Assembly: GCA_050050115.1 (NCBI GenBank)
Contig: JASFUX010000146.1
Location: 1-8,834 of the forward strand
DNA from: JASFUX01 sp050050115
Lineage (GTDB): Bacteria > Pseudomonadota > Alphaproteobacteria > Caulobacterales > Maricaulaceae
DNA: 8,834 nucleotides
Direction of reading: 5' to 3'
The position numbers and the translations under genes are program-made. The notes beneath the pieces were generated by a model that saw nothing but the letters and a program-made list of their open reading frames with translations, made no database searches and was not told where the DNA came from. Positions 1 through 5,753 of this stretch are shown one piece after another (the first letter of the stretch is position 1; each line of letters starts with the position of its first letter).

Positions 1-849
1 CTTTACAAGCGTGCGGCGCGCTTCGACGACGCCGAAGCGACCTTGACCGCAGTCGTCGAGAACCCTGACGCAACGCCTGCGCGCCGCGTTGATGCGACTC
101 TGCTTCTCGCAGGGATCGCCCGGACGCAGGGTCGCCTCGACGACGCGCGCACTCTTGCCGAAACCGCGCGCGGTCTCACCGAAACGGAAGGGCTGCCTGC
201 TCGGCAAGCGCGCGCGCTGATCATGCTCGGCGTGCTCGCTCGGTTGCGCGGAGACCTCGACGCCGCGGAGTCTTTCCATCGTGAAGCGCTCGTGTTGGCC
301 GAGACCACGACAGATGAAGAAGCCGCGGACGATGCGCGCGGGCACCTTGGTCTCGTGCTGCAAACGCGCGACGACTTCGGGGCCGCGGTGCCGTTGCTCG
401 AAGCGGCGCTCGCCGGAGAGACGGCGCGGGGCAATCCGATCGGGCAGGCGCAGTGGGCCGGCAACCTTGGCGCGGTCGCGTTGCGGCGCAACGATCTGGA
501 CGCTGCGGAGCGCTACATTTCTCAGTCGGCGGAGATCGGTGAGCGCTTGGGCGCGCGAGAAGGCCTGGCGCAGGATCTATCGAACCTGGGCGTCATCGCG
601 ATCAGCCGTGGCGACATCGACCTCGCGGCGGAACGATTCGAGCGCGCGCTGGGGATCGCGCGAGAGGTCGGCCTCGACGAGCTGGAGCCGTCGCTCCTCG
701 CCAACCTCGGTTACCTGGCGAGTGATCGGGGCGATCCGACGGCGGCGTGCGAGTACTGGGCCGAGGCGCAGAGCGGCCTGGAGGCCTTGAACAGCCCGCT
801 CGCCGAGCAGATCGCCGGCGCGCGCGCGGAGAGCTGTCCGCCAGCTTGA
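1..849 (+). CDS. TPR-repeat protein, 5' end outside the window
   Basis: The reading frame is already open at base 1 (LYKRAARFDDAEATL...) and closes at TGA 847-849, so this is the last 282 codons of a longer gene; the TTG at 43 is probably internal. The visible part is almost wholly alpha-helical tetratricopeptide repeats. About six units of 36-40 residues can be read, each with small residues at the conserved positions, for example LLLAGIARTQGRLDDAR, IMLGVLARLRGDLDAAES, GNLGAVALRRNDLDAAER and SNLGVIAISRGDIDLAAE. The longer unit resembles the TPR_12/kinesin-light-chain type. TPR arrays are protein-protein interaction scaffolds, and nothing here shows a partner. No signal peptide can be judged because the N-terminus is missing. 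The gene is convergent with the tetR-type gene and the two stop codons are 4 bases apart. Confidence 0.85.
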   Translation, partial: LYKRAARFDDAEATLTAVVENPDATPARRVDATLLLAGIARTQGRLDDARTLAETARGLTETEGLPARQARALIMLGVLARLRGDLDAAESFHREALVLAETTTDEEAADDARGHLGLVLQTRDDFGAAVPLLEAALAGETARGNPIGQAQWAGNLGAVALRRNDLDAAERYISQSAEIGERLGAREGLAQDLSNLGVIAISRGDIDLAAERFERALGIAREVGLDELEPSLLANLGYLASDRGDPTAACEYWAEAQSGLEALNSPLAEQIAGARAESCPPA

Positions 850-857
850 AGCTTCAA
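846..857. repeat. 12-bp palindrome containing both convergent stop codons
   Basis: TTGAAGCTTCAA is a perfect palindrome centred between the TPR gene and the tetR-type gene. The TGA of the plus-strand gene (847-849) and that of the minus-strand gene (854-856, TCA on +) occupy symmetrical places in it. It is too short and has no T-tract, so I do not call it a terminator. Confidence 0.6.
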
Positions 858-1477
858 ACGCCCAAAAATATCGCCCGCACAAAATCCCGATAGAGAAGAA
901 CCTGCCGCGGCAGCGCGGCTTGATCGTGCAGGACGCGCGACAGGATGATGCCGCCGTCGGTGACGGCTGAGAGCATGTCCGCGAGGTCGTCGAGATCGAT
1001 GTCGATCTTCGGGGGATAGCGCTCGGCGATGATCTCCAGCCGATCGCTGAAGCGCTTGCGCCAGGCGAGAACGGCCTCGGCGTTCAGATCACGCACCTCT
1101 TTGTCGAAGATGCGGTCCTGGTAGCAGACCGACGCGATGATGCAGCCTGGGTGCTCGCTTGGCAGGTCGGAGAACATCTCCGACAGCATCTTCAGGCCGA
1201 CCAGAAAACCGTGCAGCGGGTCTTCGTTCAACTCGTCGGCGCGGCCGAACAGCTCGTCGAACAGCTCGACCTCGCGGTCCATGTAACGGCGCAGCAGCGC
1301 CTTCGCGAGCTCGCTCTTGTCCTTGAAGTGGTAGAAGAAGCCGCTCTTGGTCACGCCCACCGCGGCGATGATCTCTTCGATCGAGGTGCCCTCGAAGCCC
1401 TTCTCCAGCACCGCGGTTTCGGCGACCTCGAGGATGCGGTCGCGGGTGTCGGTCTTGGTCTTCGGCGGAACGCTCAT
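854..1477 (-). CDS. TetR/AcrR-family transcriptional regulator
   Basis: A 207-residue protein of normal TetR length. Residues 10-58 form the N-terminal DNA-binding domain: TRDRILEVAETAVLEKGFEG, then the helix-turn-helix TSIEEIIAAVGVTKSGFFYHF (about 31-51), ending in the usual FYHFKDKSEL that leads into helix 4. The rest is the variable ligand-binding and dimerisation domain, so the effector cannot be read from sequence. The ATG at 1477 is preceded on the minus strand by GGGAG and GAAAG stretches, both weak ribosome sites. The gene is divergent from the methyltransferase gene at 1718 with 240 bases between them. That arrangement is common for a local repressor controlling itself and the divergent gene, but this is inferred from position only. 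Confidence 0.93.
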   Translation of the reverse strand: MSVPPKTKTDTRDRILEVAETAVLEKGFEGTSIEEIIAAVGVTKSGFFYHFKDKSELAKALLRRYMDREVELFDELFGRADELNEDPLHGFLVGLKMLSEMFSDLPSEHPGCIIASVCYQDRIFDKEVRDLNAEAVLAWRKRFSDRLEIIAERYPPKIDIDLDDLADMLSAVTDGGIILSRVLHDQAALPRQVLLYRDFVRAIFLGV

Positions 1478-1518
1478 CGTCAGTCTTTCATCGGCTCCCG
1501 GACGGTCGGCGAACTGTA

Positions 1519-1537
1519 CCGCCGGTCAAGTCGGCGG
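1519..1537. promoter_or_regulatory. Inverted repeat in the tetR-methyltransferase intergenic region, possible operator
   Basis: CCGCCG and CGGCGG are separated by 7 bases (GTCAAGT), 42 bases upstream of the regulator's start codon. Size and place would suit a TetR dimer site. GC-rich dyads arise easily by chance in this background. The 8-mer AAGTCGGC in this dyad recurs at 1632-1639. I found no convincing -35/-10 pair on either strand of 1478-1717; the only AT-rich patch is about 1580-1613. Confidence 0.25.
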
Positions 1538-1717
1538 CCAATTCGAGCGCACGGGCGCTGCATCTCTTTCCAAGCAACCTAATAACTGTCTGAAATCGCG
1601 CAAAAAAACAAATTGCCGTCGTCTTGACCATAAGTCGGCTCATCTCCGCCGTTTGATCGACTAGGGTCCGCGTCAATCGCGCTCGAGTTCTCGGGCGTCA
1701 ATCCATGCGAGGACCCA

Positions 1718-2671
1718 ATGACCAAGACATCCGCGCGGCGCGCTCTGCCGCACGAAGGCCGCGCGCTCTACCTGACCGACGGCGGCATCGAAACGACTCT
1801 GATTTTCCATGACGGCTTCGAGCTGCCCGAGTTCTCCGCCGTCACTCTGATGGAGACGCCCGAGGGCCGCGCCGGCCTCAAGTCCTATTTCGAGCGCTAT
1901 CTGCCGATCGCGCGCGAGGCCGGGCTCGGCTTCGTGCTCGAAAGCCCGACCTGGCGGGCGAGCCCGGATTGGGTCGGCAAGATCGGGCTCGATCTCGAAG
2001 GCATCGAGCGCGCCAACCGCGCAGCCATGGCGCTGATGGCCGAACTGCGTGAAAGCTACGAGACCGAGCGCTCGCCGATCGTGATCTCCGGCTGCGTCGG
2101 TCCGCGCGGCGACGGCTATGATCCGGGCGCGGTGATGACGCCGGAAGAGGCCGAGCGCTATCACGCCTGGCAGATCGGCGTGCTCAAGGACGCCGGCGCC
2201 GAGCTGATCACCGCGATCACCATGACCAACATTCCTGAGGCGATCGGTCTGGCGCGCGCGGCCGGTAAAGCCGGCGTACCGGTGGTGATCTCGTTCACAG
2301 TCGAAACGGACGGTCGTCTGCCCGCGGGCGATCTTTTAAAAGACGCGATCGAAGCCGTGGATGCGGCCTGCGAGGTCAAACCGGCGTACTACATGATCAA
2401 CTGCGCCCACCCGACTCACATCGATCAGGTGCTCGAACAAGGCGCTGCGTGGACGGATCGTATCGGCGGCTTGCGCGCGAACGCATCCAAGTGCAGCCAC
2501 GCAGAGCTCAACGAGGCTGAAGAGCTTGATACGGGTAATCCGTCCGAACTCGGACGCGAGCATGCCGAACTGGTCGCGAAGTTTCCCGCGATCCGCGTGC
2601 TCGGCGGCTGCTGCGGCACCGATCATCGCCACATCGCGGCGATCTCGGAGGCGTGCGCGGAGACCGTTTGA
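1718..2671 (+). CDS. Homocysteine S-methyltransferase-family protein
   Basis: A 317-residue (beta/alpha)8-barrel enzyme of the S-methyl_trans family (BHMT, MmuM, MetH N-domain). These transfer a methyl group from a donor such as S-methylmethionine, betaine or methyl-folate to the thiol of homocysteine, held by zinc. The N-terminal signature DGGIETTL is at 21-28. The three zinc-ligand cysteines of the family are all present: C229 in INCAHP, and C298 and C299 in GGCCGTD. Length matches the single-domain MmuM/BHMT group. There is no signal peptide, so it is cytoplasmic. GAGG at 1709-1712 supports the ATG at 1718. The methyl donor cannot be told from sequence. The gene is probably monocistronic, since a terminator follows, and it may be controlled by the divergent TetR protein. 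Confidence 0.92.
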   Translation: MTKTSARRALPHEGRALYLTDGGIETTLIFHDGFELPEFSAVTLMETPEGRAGLKSYFERYLPIAREAGLGFVLESPTWRASPDWVGKIGLDLEGIERANRAAMALMAELRESYETERSPIVISGCVGPRGDGYDPGAVMTPEEAERYHAWQIGVLKDAGAELITAITMTNIPEAIGLARAAGKAGVPVVISFTVETDGRLPAGDLLKDAIEAVDAACEVKPAYYMINCAHPTHIDQVLEQGAAWTDRIGGLRANASKCSHAELNEAEELDTGNPSELGREHAELVAKFPAIRVLGGCCGTDHRHIAAISEACAETV

Positions 2672-2692
2672 CGATTTGTCGTGCAATCGTCA
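2669..2692 (+). repeat. 8-bp inverted repeat overlapping the methyltransferase stop codon
   Basis: TGACGATT and AATCGTCA are perfect inverted repeats separated by 8 bases; the first arm begins with the TGA stop codon. It lies 15 bases before the main terminator hairpin, so the transcript would carry two hairpins in tandem. It could be a transcript-end stabiliser or a protein site. Confidence 0.5.
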
Positions 2693-2707
2693 TCTCCGCG
2701 GGTGAAG

Positions 2708-2741
2708 AACACTCCCTCCCGACACGGGAGGGAGTGTTTTT
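2708..2741 (+). terminator. Strong Rho-independent terminator
   Basis: A perfect 14-bp stem (2708-2721 with 2725-2738) closes an ACA loop and runs directly into a T-tract; the downstream arm CGGGAGGGAGTGTT is followed by TTT. It follows the methyltransferase gene by 36 bases. It ends only 15 bases before the next ATG, so a promoter for the downstream gene cannot fit between them. Confidence 0.9.
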
Positions 2742-2756
2742 ACGTGGGAGACGCCA

Positions 2757-3785
2757 ATGCTTCGCTCAGGGCTGCTGTTCGTCGCGCTGACGGGCCTCGC
2801 CGCTTGCGCCGGATCTCAATACGGGCCGGCAGACGTCATGCCCGTCGATGCCGGGACGCTCTCGGGCGGCCGGCCGATCGTGATCGCCCACCGCGGCGCC
2901 AGCGGCTTGCGGCCTGAGCATACGCTCGCGGCCTACGCGCTGGCGATCGAGCAGGGCGCGGACGTGATCGAGCCGGATCTGGTGATGACCGGGGACGGCG
3001 TGCTCGTCGACCGGCACGACCGCTATCTGTCGACCACCACCGATGTCGCCGAGCATCCCGAGTTCGCCGAGCGCCGCCGCGTTGATCCCGCCGGATCAGA
3101 TCGGACCGACTGGTGGGTCGAAGACTTCACGCTCGACGAACTCAAAACGCTGCGCGCGGTGCAGCCGTTCCCCGGACGCTCGACGGAGTTCGACGGCCTT
3201 TATGAGATTCCGACGTTCGATGAAGTGATCGATCTCGCCAAGGCGCGCTCGGCTGAACTCGGCCGGACCGTCGCGCTTTATCCCGAGACCAAGTCGCCGG
3301 GCTACTTCGCCTTGATCGGTCTCGACATGGAAGCCCCGCTCCTCGCCGCGCTCGAGCGCGAGGGTTGGACCGGACCGGACGCGCCCGTCTACATCCAGTC
3401 GTTCGAGCCGGAGATCCTGATCAGCTTGAACGAGCAGATCGATGCGCCGCTGGTGATGCTGGTCTCGCCCACAGCAACTGGGGTCGCGAGCAGCGGCGCG
3501 CCGACGCCCAACATCCCGCTCGAAGAAGCCGCCGCATTCGCTGACGGCGTCGGGCCGGAGAAGACCCTGGTGATGACCTCGACCGGCGAGGACACCGGCT
3601 TCGTCGCCGCGGCGCACGCGCTTGGGCTGCTGGTTCATCCTTGGACGTTCCGCGACGACAACGTGCGCGACGGCTTCGACAGCGCCGCGGACGAGATCGC
3701 CCGCGCGTTCGAGATCGGCGTCGACGGCGTGTTCACGGACTTTCCGGCGACGGGCGTCGCGGTGAGGGACGGCGAGGCGATGTAA
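2757..3785 (+). CDS. glpQ: Glycerophosphodiester phosphodiesterase, GlpQ type, lipoprotein
   Basis: 342 residues. The enzyme hydrolyses glycerophosphodiesters (deacylated phospholipids) to sn-glycerol 3-phosphate and an alcohol. The catalytic core is as in periplasmic GlpQ: IAHRGASG..PEHT with H45, R46 and E54; IEPDLVMT with metal ligands E72 and D74; HD with second catalytic histidine H87; and LYPETKSP with E177. The loop DRYLSTTTDVAEHPEFAERR and DFTLDELKTLR also match GlpQ. Instead of a cleaved type I signal, residues 1-17 form a lipoprotein signal (GLLFVALTGLAAC, lipobox L-A-A-C17), so the protein is probably anchored in the cell envelope. GGGAG at 2746-2750 fixes the ATG at 2757. No glycerol-3-phosphate transporter gene is adjacent. 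The mobile element inserted 28 bases past the stop codon, leaving the gene intact. Confidence 0.93.
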   Translation: MLRSGLLFVALTGLAACAGSQYGPADVMPVDAGTLSGGRPIVIAHRGASGLRPEHTLAAYALAIEQGADVIEPDLVMTGDGVLVDRHDRYLSTTTDVAEHPEFAERRRVDPAGSDRTDWWVEDFTLDELKTLRAVQPFPGRSTEFDGLYEIPTFDEVIDLAKARSAELGRTVALYPETKSPGYFALIGLDMEAPLLAALEREGWTGPDAPVYIQSFEPEILISLNEQIDAPLVMLVSPTATGVASSGAPTPNIPLEEAAAFADGVGPEKTLVMTSTGEDTGFVAAAHALGLLVHPWTFRDDNVRDGFDSAADEIARAFEIGVDGVFTDFPATGVAVRDGEAM

Positions 3786-3789
3786 CTTT

Positions 3790-3813
3790 CCTCCCCCTTG
3801 GGGGGAGGTGTCC
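3790..3813. repeat. REP-like palindrome, left part, interrupted by the mobile element
   Basis: CCTCCCCC pairs with GGGGGAGG (3790-3797 with 3801-3808) around a TTG loop, followed by TGTCC. The sequence then breaks off at the element's left end. Its continuation, GTCCGCGAAGCGGAC and so on, lies 3.1 kb away at 6954 onwards. Confidence 0.8.
3804..3813. repeat. Left copy of target-site direct repeat
   Basis: GGAGGTGTCC abuts the left inverted repeat and is repeated exactly at 6954-6963 against the right one. Because the repeat starts GG and ends CC, and the element ends are GGC/GCC, the boundary can slide: an 8-bp duplication GAGGTGTC with the element at 3813-6954 fits equally well and agrees with the 8 bp I recall as usual for IS1595-family elements. 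Confidence 0.8.
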
Positions 3814-3835
3814 GGCATTAGGTAGCAAACACACC
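3814..3835 (+). repeat. Left terminal inverted repeat
   Basis: It begins GGCATTAGGTAGCAAAC and ends ACACC. Compared with the reverse complement of 6932-6953 it matches at 19 of 22 positions; the mismatches are at positions 8, 10 and 18. If the boundary is moved out, the match extends by 2 more bases (CC/GG), which also belong to the target repeat. Confidence 0.9.
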
Positions 3836-3881
3836 CGGCACTGTATCGGAGAACAGGGCCGCGGCGAATAGCCTTGGCGCT

Positions 3882-4355
3882 ATGACCGAAGGCTACAAGC
3901 TGACCGCTTCCGGGCTGTTGCGGAAGCGCCGCGATCTGGTGCGCGAAGTCGACGGCTTGCGCGAGCGCCTCACCGCCATCGGAAACGATATCGCCGTCTT
4001 AGACCAAGCCTTGCAGGTGTTCGGGATCGCGCCGCCGGAGACCGCCCCGGCGCGCTCAGCCCGTATCGTGGTGTTCTGCCGCGGCGAGCTGCGCGCCTTC
4101 ATCCATGATGCTCTGACAGCCGCCGAGAGGCCGTTGACGACGCGCGAACTGTCCGCCTTGCTGCTCGACGACCAGGGCCGCGACATCGCCGACCGCAGGG
4201 TGCGCAACGAGACCATGAAGCGCGTCGGCAAGGCGCTGCGGCAGATGGCGCAGGCCGGTTGCGTGGTCAAAGAGCAAGGCGAGCGACCGCAGGATGTCTC
4301 ATGGTCGCTTGCGCAAGGCGCCGACAACCCTTTGTGGAGGCCAAATTCTGAGTAA
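3882..4355 (+). CDS. Passenger protein with N-terminal coiled coil and winged-helix-like C-terminus, function unknown
   Basis: 157 residues, no signal peptide or membrane segment. Residues about 10-45 (LLRKRRDLVREVDGLRERL...IGNDIAVLDQAL) have the charge pattern of a short coiled coil. After a proline-rich linker comes a compact second half. There, GELRAFIHDALTAAERPLTT, RELSALLLDD and RVGKALRQMAQAGCVVKEQG read as three helices and a beta wing, as in winged-helix DNA-binding folds. It resembles a family of uncharacterised alphaproteobacterial proteins I have seen, but I can name no domain. The ATG at 3882 has no clear Shine-Dalgarno. An ATAGC/GCTAT dyad (3868-3883) overlaps the start and could limit ribosome access. 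It is the first gene inside the element's left end, 46 bases after the inverted repeat. A DNA-binding or regulatory role is inference from fold alone. Confidence 0.75.
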   Translation: MTEGYKLTASGLLRKRRDLVREVDGLRERLTAIGNDIAVLDQALQVFGIAPPETAPARSARIVVFCRGELRAFIHDALTAAERPLTTRELSALLLDDQGRDIADRRVRNETMKRVGKALRQMAQAGCVVKEQGERPQDVSWSLAQGADNPLWRPNSE

Positions 4356-4383
4356 AGGAGAACCTGCGAGCGTCTTCCCTCGA

Positions 4384-4424
4384 TCCTGGGCCCGCCTGAA
4401 ACGGCGCGGGCGACAGGCCCGGGA
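4384..4424 (+). promoter_or_regulatory. GC-rich hairpin just before the small-protein ribosome site
   Basis: TCCTGGGCC (4384-4392) pairs with GGCCCGGGA (4416-4424) over 9 bp with one G-T wobble. An alternative inner stem, GCCCGC (4390-4395) with GCGGGC (4406-4411), competes with it. The hairpin ends on the base before the Shine-Dalgarno at 4425. It could be the 3' structure of the 3882 transcript, or a translation-control element for the next gene. Confidence 0.45.
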
Positions 4425-4435
4425 AAGGAGGTGAT
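4425..4435 (+). promoter_or_regulatory. Full-length Shine-Dalgarno sequence
   Basis: AAGGAGGTGAT is complementary to the 3' end of bacterial 16S rRNA over all 11 bases. GGAGG is 7 bases from the ATG at 4439. This is the strongest ribosome site in the window and the main reason for calling the short gene. A second AAAGGAG lies at 4354-4360 directly after the preceding stop, with no ATG, GTG or TTG start at a suitable distance. Confidence 0.85.
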
Positions 4436-4438
4436 TGC

Positions 4439-4558
4439 ATGGCTCGCCAACAACAGCCGCGAGCGGTCCAGCCTAAGGCTGGGCCGAAGGACAAGACCGT
4501 CGCGGTGAAGGCCTACTGGCGGCGCAAACCGCGCAGGAAGGCCAAGAAGGCTAGCTAG
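4439..4558 (+). CDS. 39-residue, highly basic small protein
   Basis: ATG 4439 to TAG 4556-4558. Of 39 residues, 14 are Lys or Arg and only one is acidic (D18). The C-terminal third is densest (AYWRRKPRRKAKKAS). The N-terminal half is rich in Gln and Pro (MARQQQPRAVQPKAGPKDK) and likely unstructured. Such a composition suits nucleic-acid or ribosome binding, but I do not recognise the family. The evidence that it is real is the 11-base Shine-Dalgarno at ideal spacing. It lies 83 bases after the coiled-coil gene on the same strand and may share its transcript; a hairpin follows at 4571. It sits in the mobile element, convergent with the transposase. Confidence 0.7.
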   Translation: MARQQQPRAVQPKAGPKDKTVAVKAYWRRKPRRKAKKAS

Positions 4559-4570
4559 AGCTAGTCGCTG

Positions 4571-4610
4571 GCGGTCGGGGTTGTCTCTTCCCAGGGGCGA
4601 CCTCGACCGC
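4571..4610. terminator. Hairpin between convergent passenger and transposase genes
   Basis: GCGGTCGGGGTTGTC (4571-4585) pairs with GGCGACCTCGACCGC (4596-4610) over 15 bp including three G-U wobbles, around a 10-base loop. It begins 12 bases after the small-protein stop. No T-tract follows on either strand, so it may act as a transcript 3' stabiliser or a weak or Rho-assisted terminator rather than a classical one. A smaller hairpin (GATAC/GTATC at 4647-4659, extended by TTTGC/GCAAA) lies just beyond the transposase stop. Confidence 0.5.
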
Positions 4611-4687
4611 TTCTCTATGTCTAGGCCGCATGGCCGCGTTTTGCAAGATACTCCGTATCCGGCAAATGCAGTTCGCGCTGTGGAAAA

Positions 4688-5656
4688 CTACGCCGCGGCG
4701 CGTTGCCAGTAACCTTTCCAGACCCGCGACACCGGAGCGGCCAGCGCGGCGCCGACAACGGCCATGAACTGACGCCCGTTGTCCTGCCGGCGGTGATCCT
4801 CGCGCCATGCCATCTCGCCGGCGTAGGCGTAGAGGTAGCGGCCTGAGATGCGGTGATGCGTGCCGATCTCGGCGCGGCGGAGACGCGAGAAGTAGGACTC
4901 CGCTTGGTTCGTGCAGGCGCCGTCATCCGAGAACGCGACGCTGTGATTGATCCGGCGCAGCGCGAACATGGTATGCAGACGATCCCAGACCGGAGCCTCA
5001 TCGGCGTGCACGACGGAGCCGGGCGCGACGCGCTCAACGACGGTCGGCAAGCTGTCGTCCTCGCCCTTGAACACGAACGGGAGCGTCCGGCCGCCACGTT
5101 CGCGCATTACGACGACGGCGCGGCGCTTGCCGGTCTGGTTTGATTTCAGGCGACGGTCGCGGCGTTCCTCGACCTTGTTTTCAGGCCGGACGTAGCCGCC
5201 GAAATAGGCGCCGTCGACCTCGACCGTTCCGGAGAGCCGGACATCTTGCTGTTCAGCCGCCATCGCCTCGCGCAGCTTGTGCGCCAGCACGAATGCCGTC
5301 TTGTACTGGACATCCAAGTCGCGGCTGAGCTGGAGCGCCGAGACGCCCTTGGCGCCGTTCACGAAGATCGCAATCGCGGCGAGATAGTCGCGGATATCGA
5401 GCTTCCGGCTCGCGAAGATCGTGCAGGACGTGACGCTGAACTGACGTTCGCAGCCCTTGCACTTGAAGATCTTCCGCGCCCGATACTCGTAGACAGCGAC
5501 ACAGCCGCAGCGAGGACACACCGGCTCGCCGTCAGTACCGGCCCAACGGATGCGCTTGAAGGCCTCGTAAGCGGCTTCCTCGGACAGGCGCAGCACCTTG
5601 GCCAGACTGAGCGTCCGGGCTTGGGCTGAAAGAAGGAAGTGCTGCGCCATGTTCAT
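4688..5656 (-). CDS. IS1595-family (ISXO2-like) transposase
   Basis: 322 residues from the chosen ATG at 5656, within the family's usual length. Order: a helical N-terminus; a zinc ribbon with C47-x2-C50 and C66-x2-C69 (CPRCG, FKCKGCERQF); a helical region with GVSALQLSRDLDVQYKTAF, a likely helix-turn-helix for end binding (about 104-123); then the DDE-type catalytic domain with D148 (VEVDGAYFGGYVRP), D219 (VHADEAPVWDRL) and the N250/E253 pair (TNQAESYFSRLRRAE). Nothing is missing, so it could be active. A longer frame opens at GTG 5677, but that codon lies on top of the predicted transcription start. ATG 5656 has a GGAAA five or so bases upstream and is followed by a second ATG at 5650. It cuts and joins the element at the inverted repeats. 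Confidence 0.93.
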   Translation of the reverse strand: MNMAQHFLLSAQARTLSLAKVLRLSEEAAYEAFKRIRWAGTDGEPVCPRCGCVAVYEYRARKIFKCKGCERQFSVTSCTIFASRKLDIRDYLAAIAIFVNGAKGVSALQLSRDLDVQYKTAFVLAHKLREAMAAEQQDVRLSGTVEVDGAYFGGYVRPENKVEERRDRRLKSNQTGKRRAVVVMRERGGRTLPFVFKGEDDSLPTVVERVAPGSVVHADEAPVWDRLHTMFALRRINHSVAFSDDGACTNQAESYFSRLRRAEIGTHHRISGRYLYAYAGEMAWREDHRRQDNGRQFMAVVGAALAAPVSRVWKGYWQRAAA

Positions 5657-5672
5657 CGTTTCCGGTGTAACT

Positions 5673-5688
5673 ATCACCGAATATGACG
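5673..5688 (+). promoter_or_regulatory. Operator-like box A, over the transposase promoter -10
   Basis: ATCACCGAATATGACG matches box B (5716-5731) at 14 of 16 positions in the same orientation, 43 bp apart. Box A covers the predicted minus-strand -10. It also combines with neighbouring CGGT/ACCG half sites (5663, 5676, 5687, 5709) into small dyads, for example CGGTG-N7-CACCG at 5663-5679. Confidence 0.6.
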
Positions 5689-5708
5689 GTAAGACGCATC
5701 ATTGTCAA
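5680..5708 (-). promoter_or_regulatory. Predicted sigma70-type promoter of the transposase gene
   Basis: On the minus strand, TTGACA (5708-5703, perfect -35) is followed by a 17-base spacer and CATATT (5685-5680, 4 of 6 matches to TATAAT). A start near 5673 would leave a leader of about 17 bases before ATG 5656. Confidence 0.6.
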
Positions 5709-5730
5709 CGGTAAAATCATCGAATATGAT
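5702..5730 (+). promoter_or_regulatory. Predicted sigma70-type promoter of the DUF6471 gene
   Basis: TTGTCA (5702-5707, 5 of 6 matches), a 17-base spacer and TATGAT (5725-5730, 5 of 6). A start near 5737 gives a short leader containing only the GGGAGG ribosome site (5744-5749). Its -35 overlaps the opposite-strand -35 in the 7-base palindrome TTGTCAA. Confidence 0.7.
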
Positions 5731-5731
5731 G
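5716..5731 (+). promoter_or_regulatory. Operator-like box B, over the DUF6471 promoter -10
   Basis: ATCATCGAATATGATG is the second copy of the repeated box. Its core ATCAT-CGAAT-ATGAT is an inverted repeat, so a dimeric repressor could bind it and block the -10 at 5725-5730. Confidence 0.6.
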
Positions 5732-5753
5732 TTTTTCCACTTCGGGAGGCGTC

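Noticed and set aside
43..45. TTG at 43 as the true start of the TPR gene
   Set aside because: The frame is open to base 1 and the preceding residues (YKRAARFDDAEATL) already look like a TPR helix, so the gene most likely begins before the window.
1580..1611. Minus-strand promoter for the tetR-type gene (TTATTA with an upstream T-run)
   Set aside because: With TTGTTT as -35 the spacer is 20 bases, and the 17-base alternative has a poor -35; not supportable.
4354..4435. Resemblance to the 3' end of 16S rRNA (GGAGAACCTGCG, then AAGGAGGTGAT)
   Set aside because: Only a 9-base match (GAACCTGCG) in the right orientation; AAGGAGGTGAT is the complement of the rRNA end, that is, a ribosome site. 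Not an rRNA fragment.
5657..5677. Longer transposase start at GTG 5677
   Set aside because: It lies within box A and at or before the predicted transcription start, has no ribosome site, and adds residues not needed for the family; ATG 5656 fits better.
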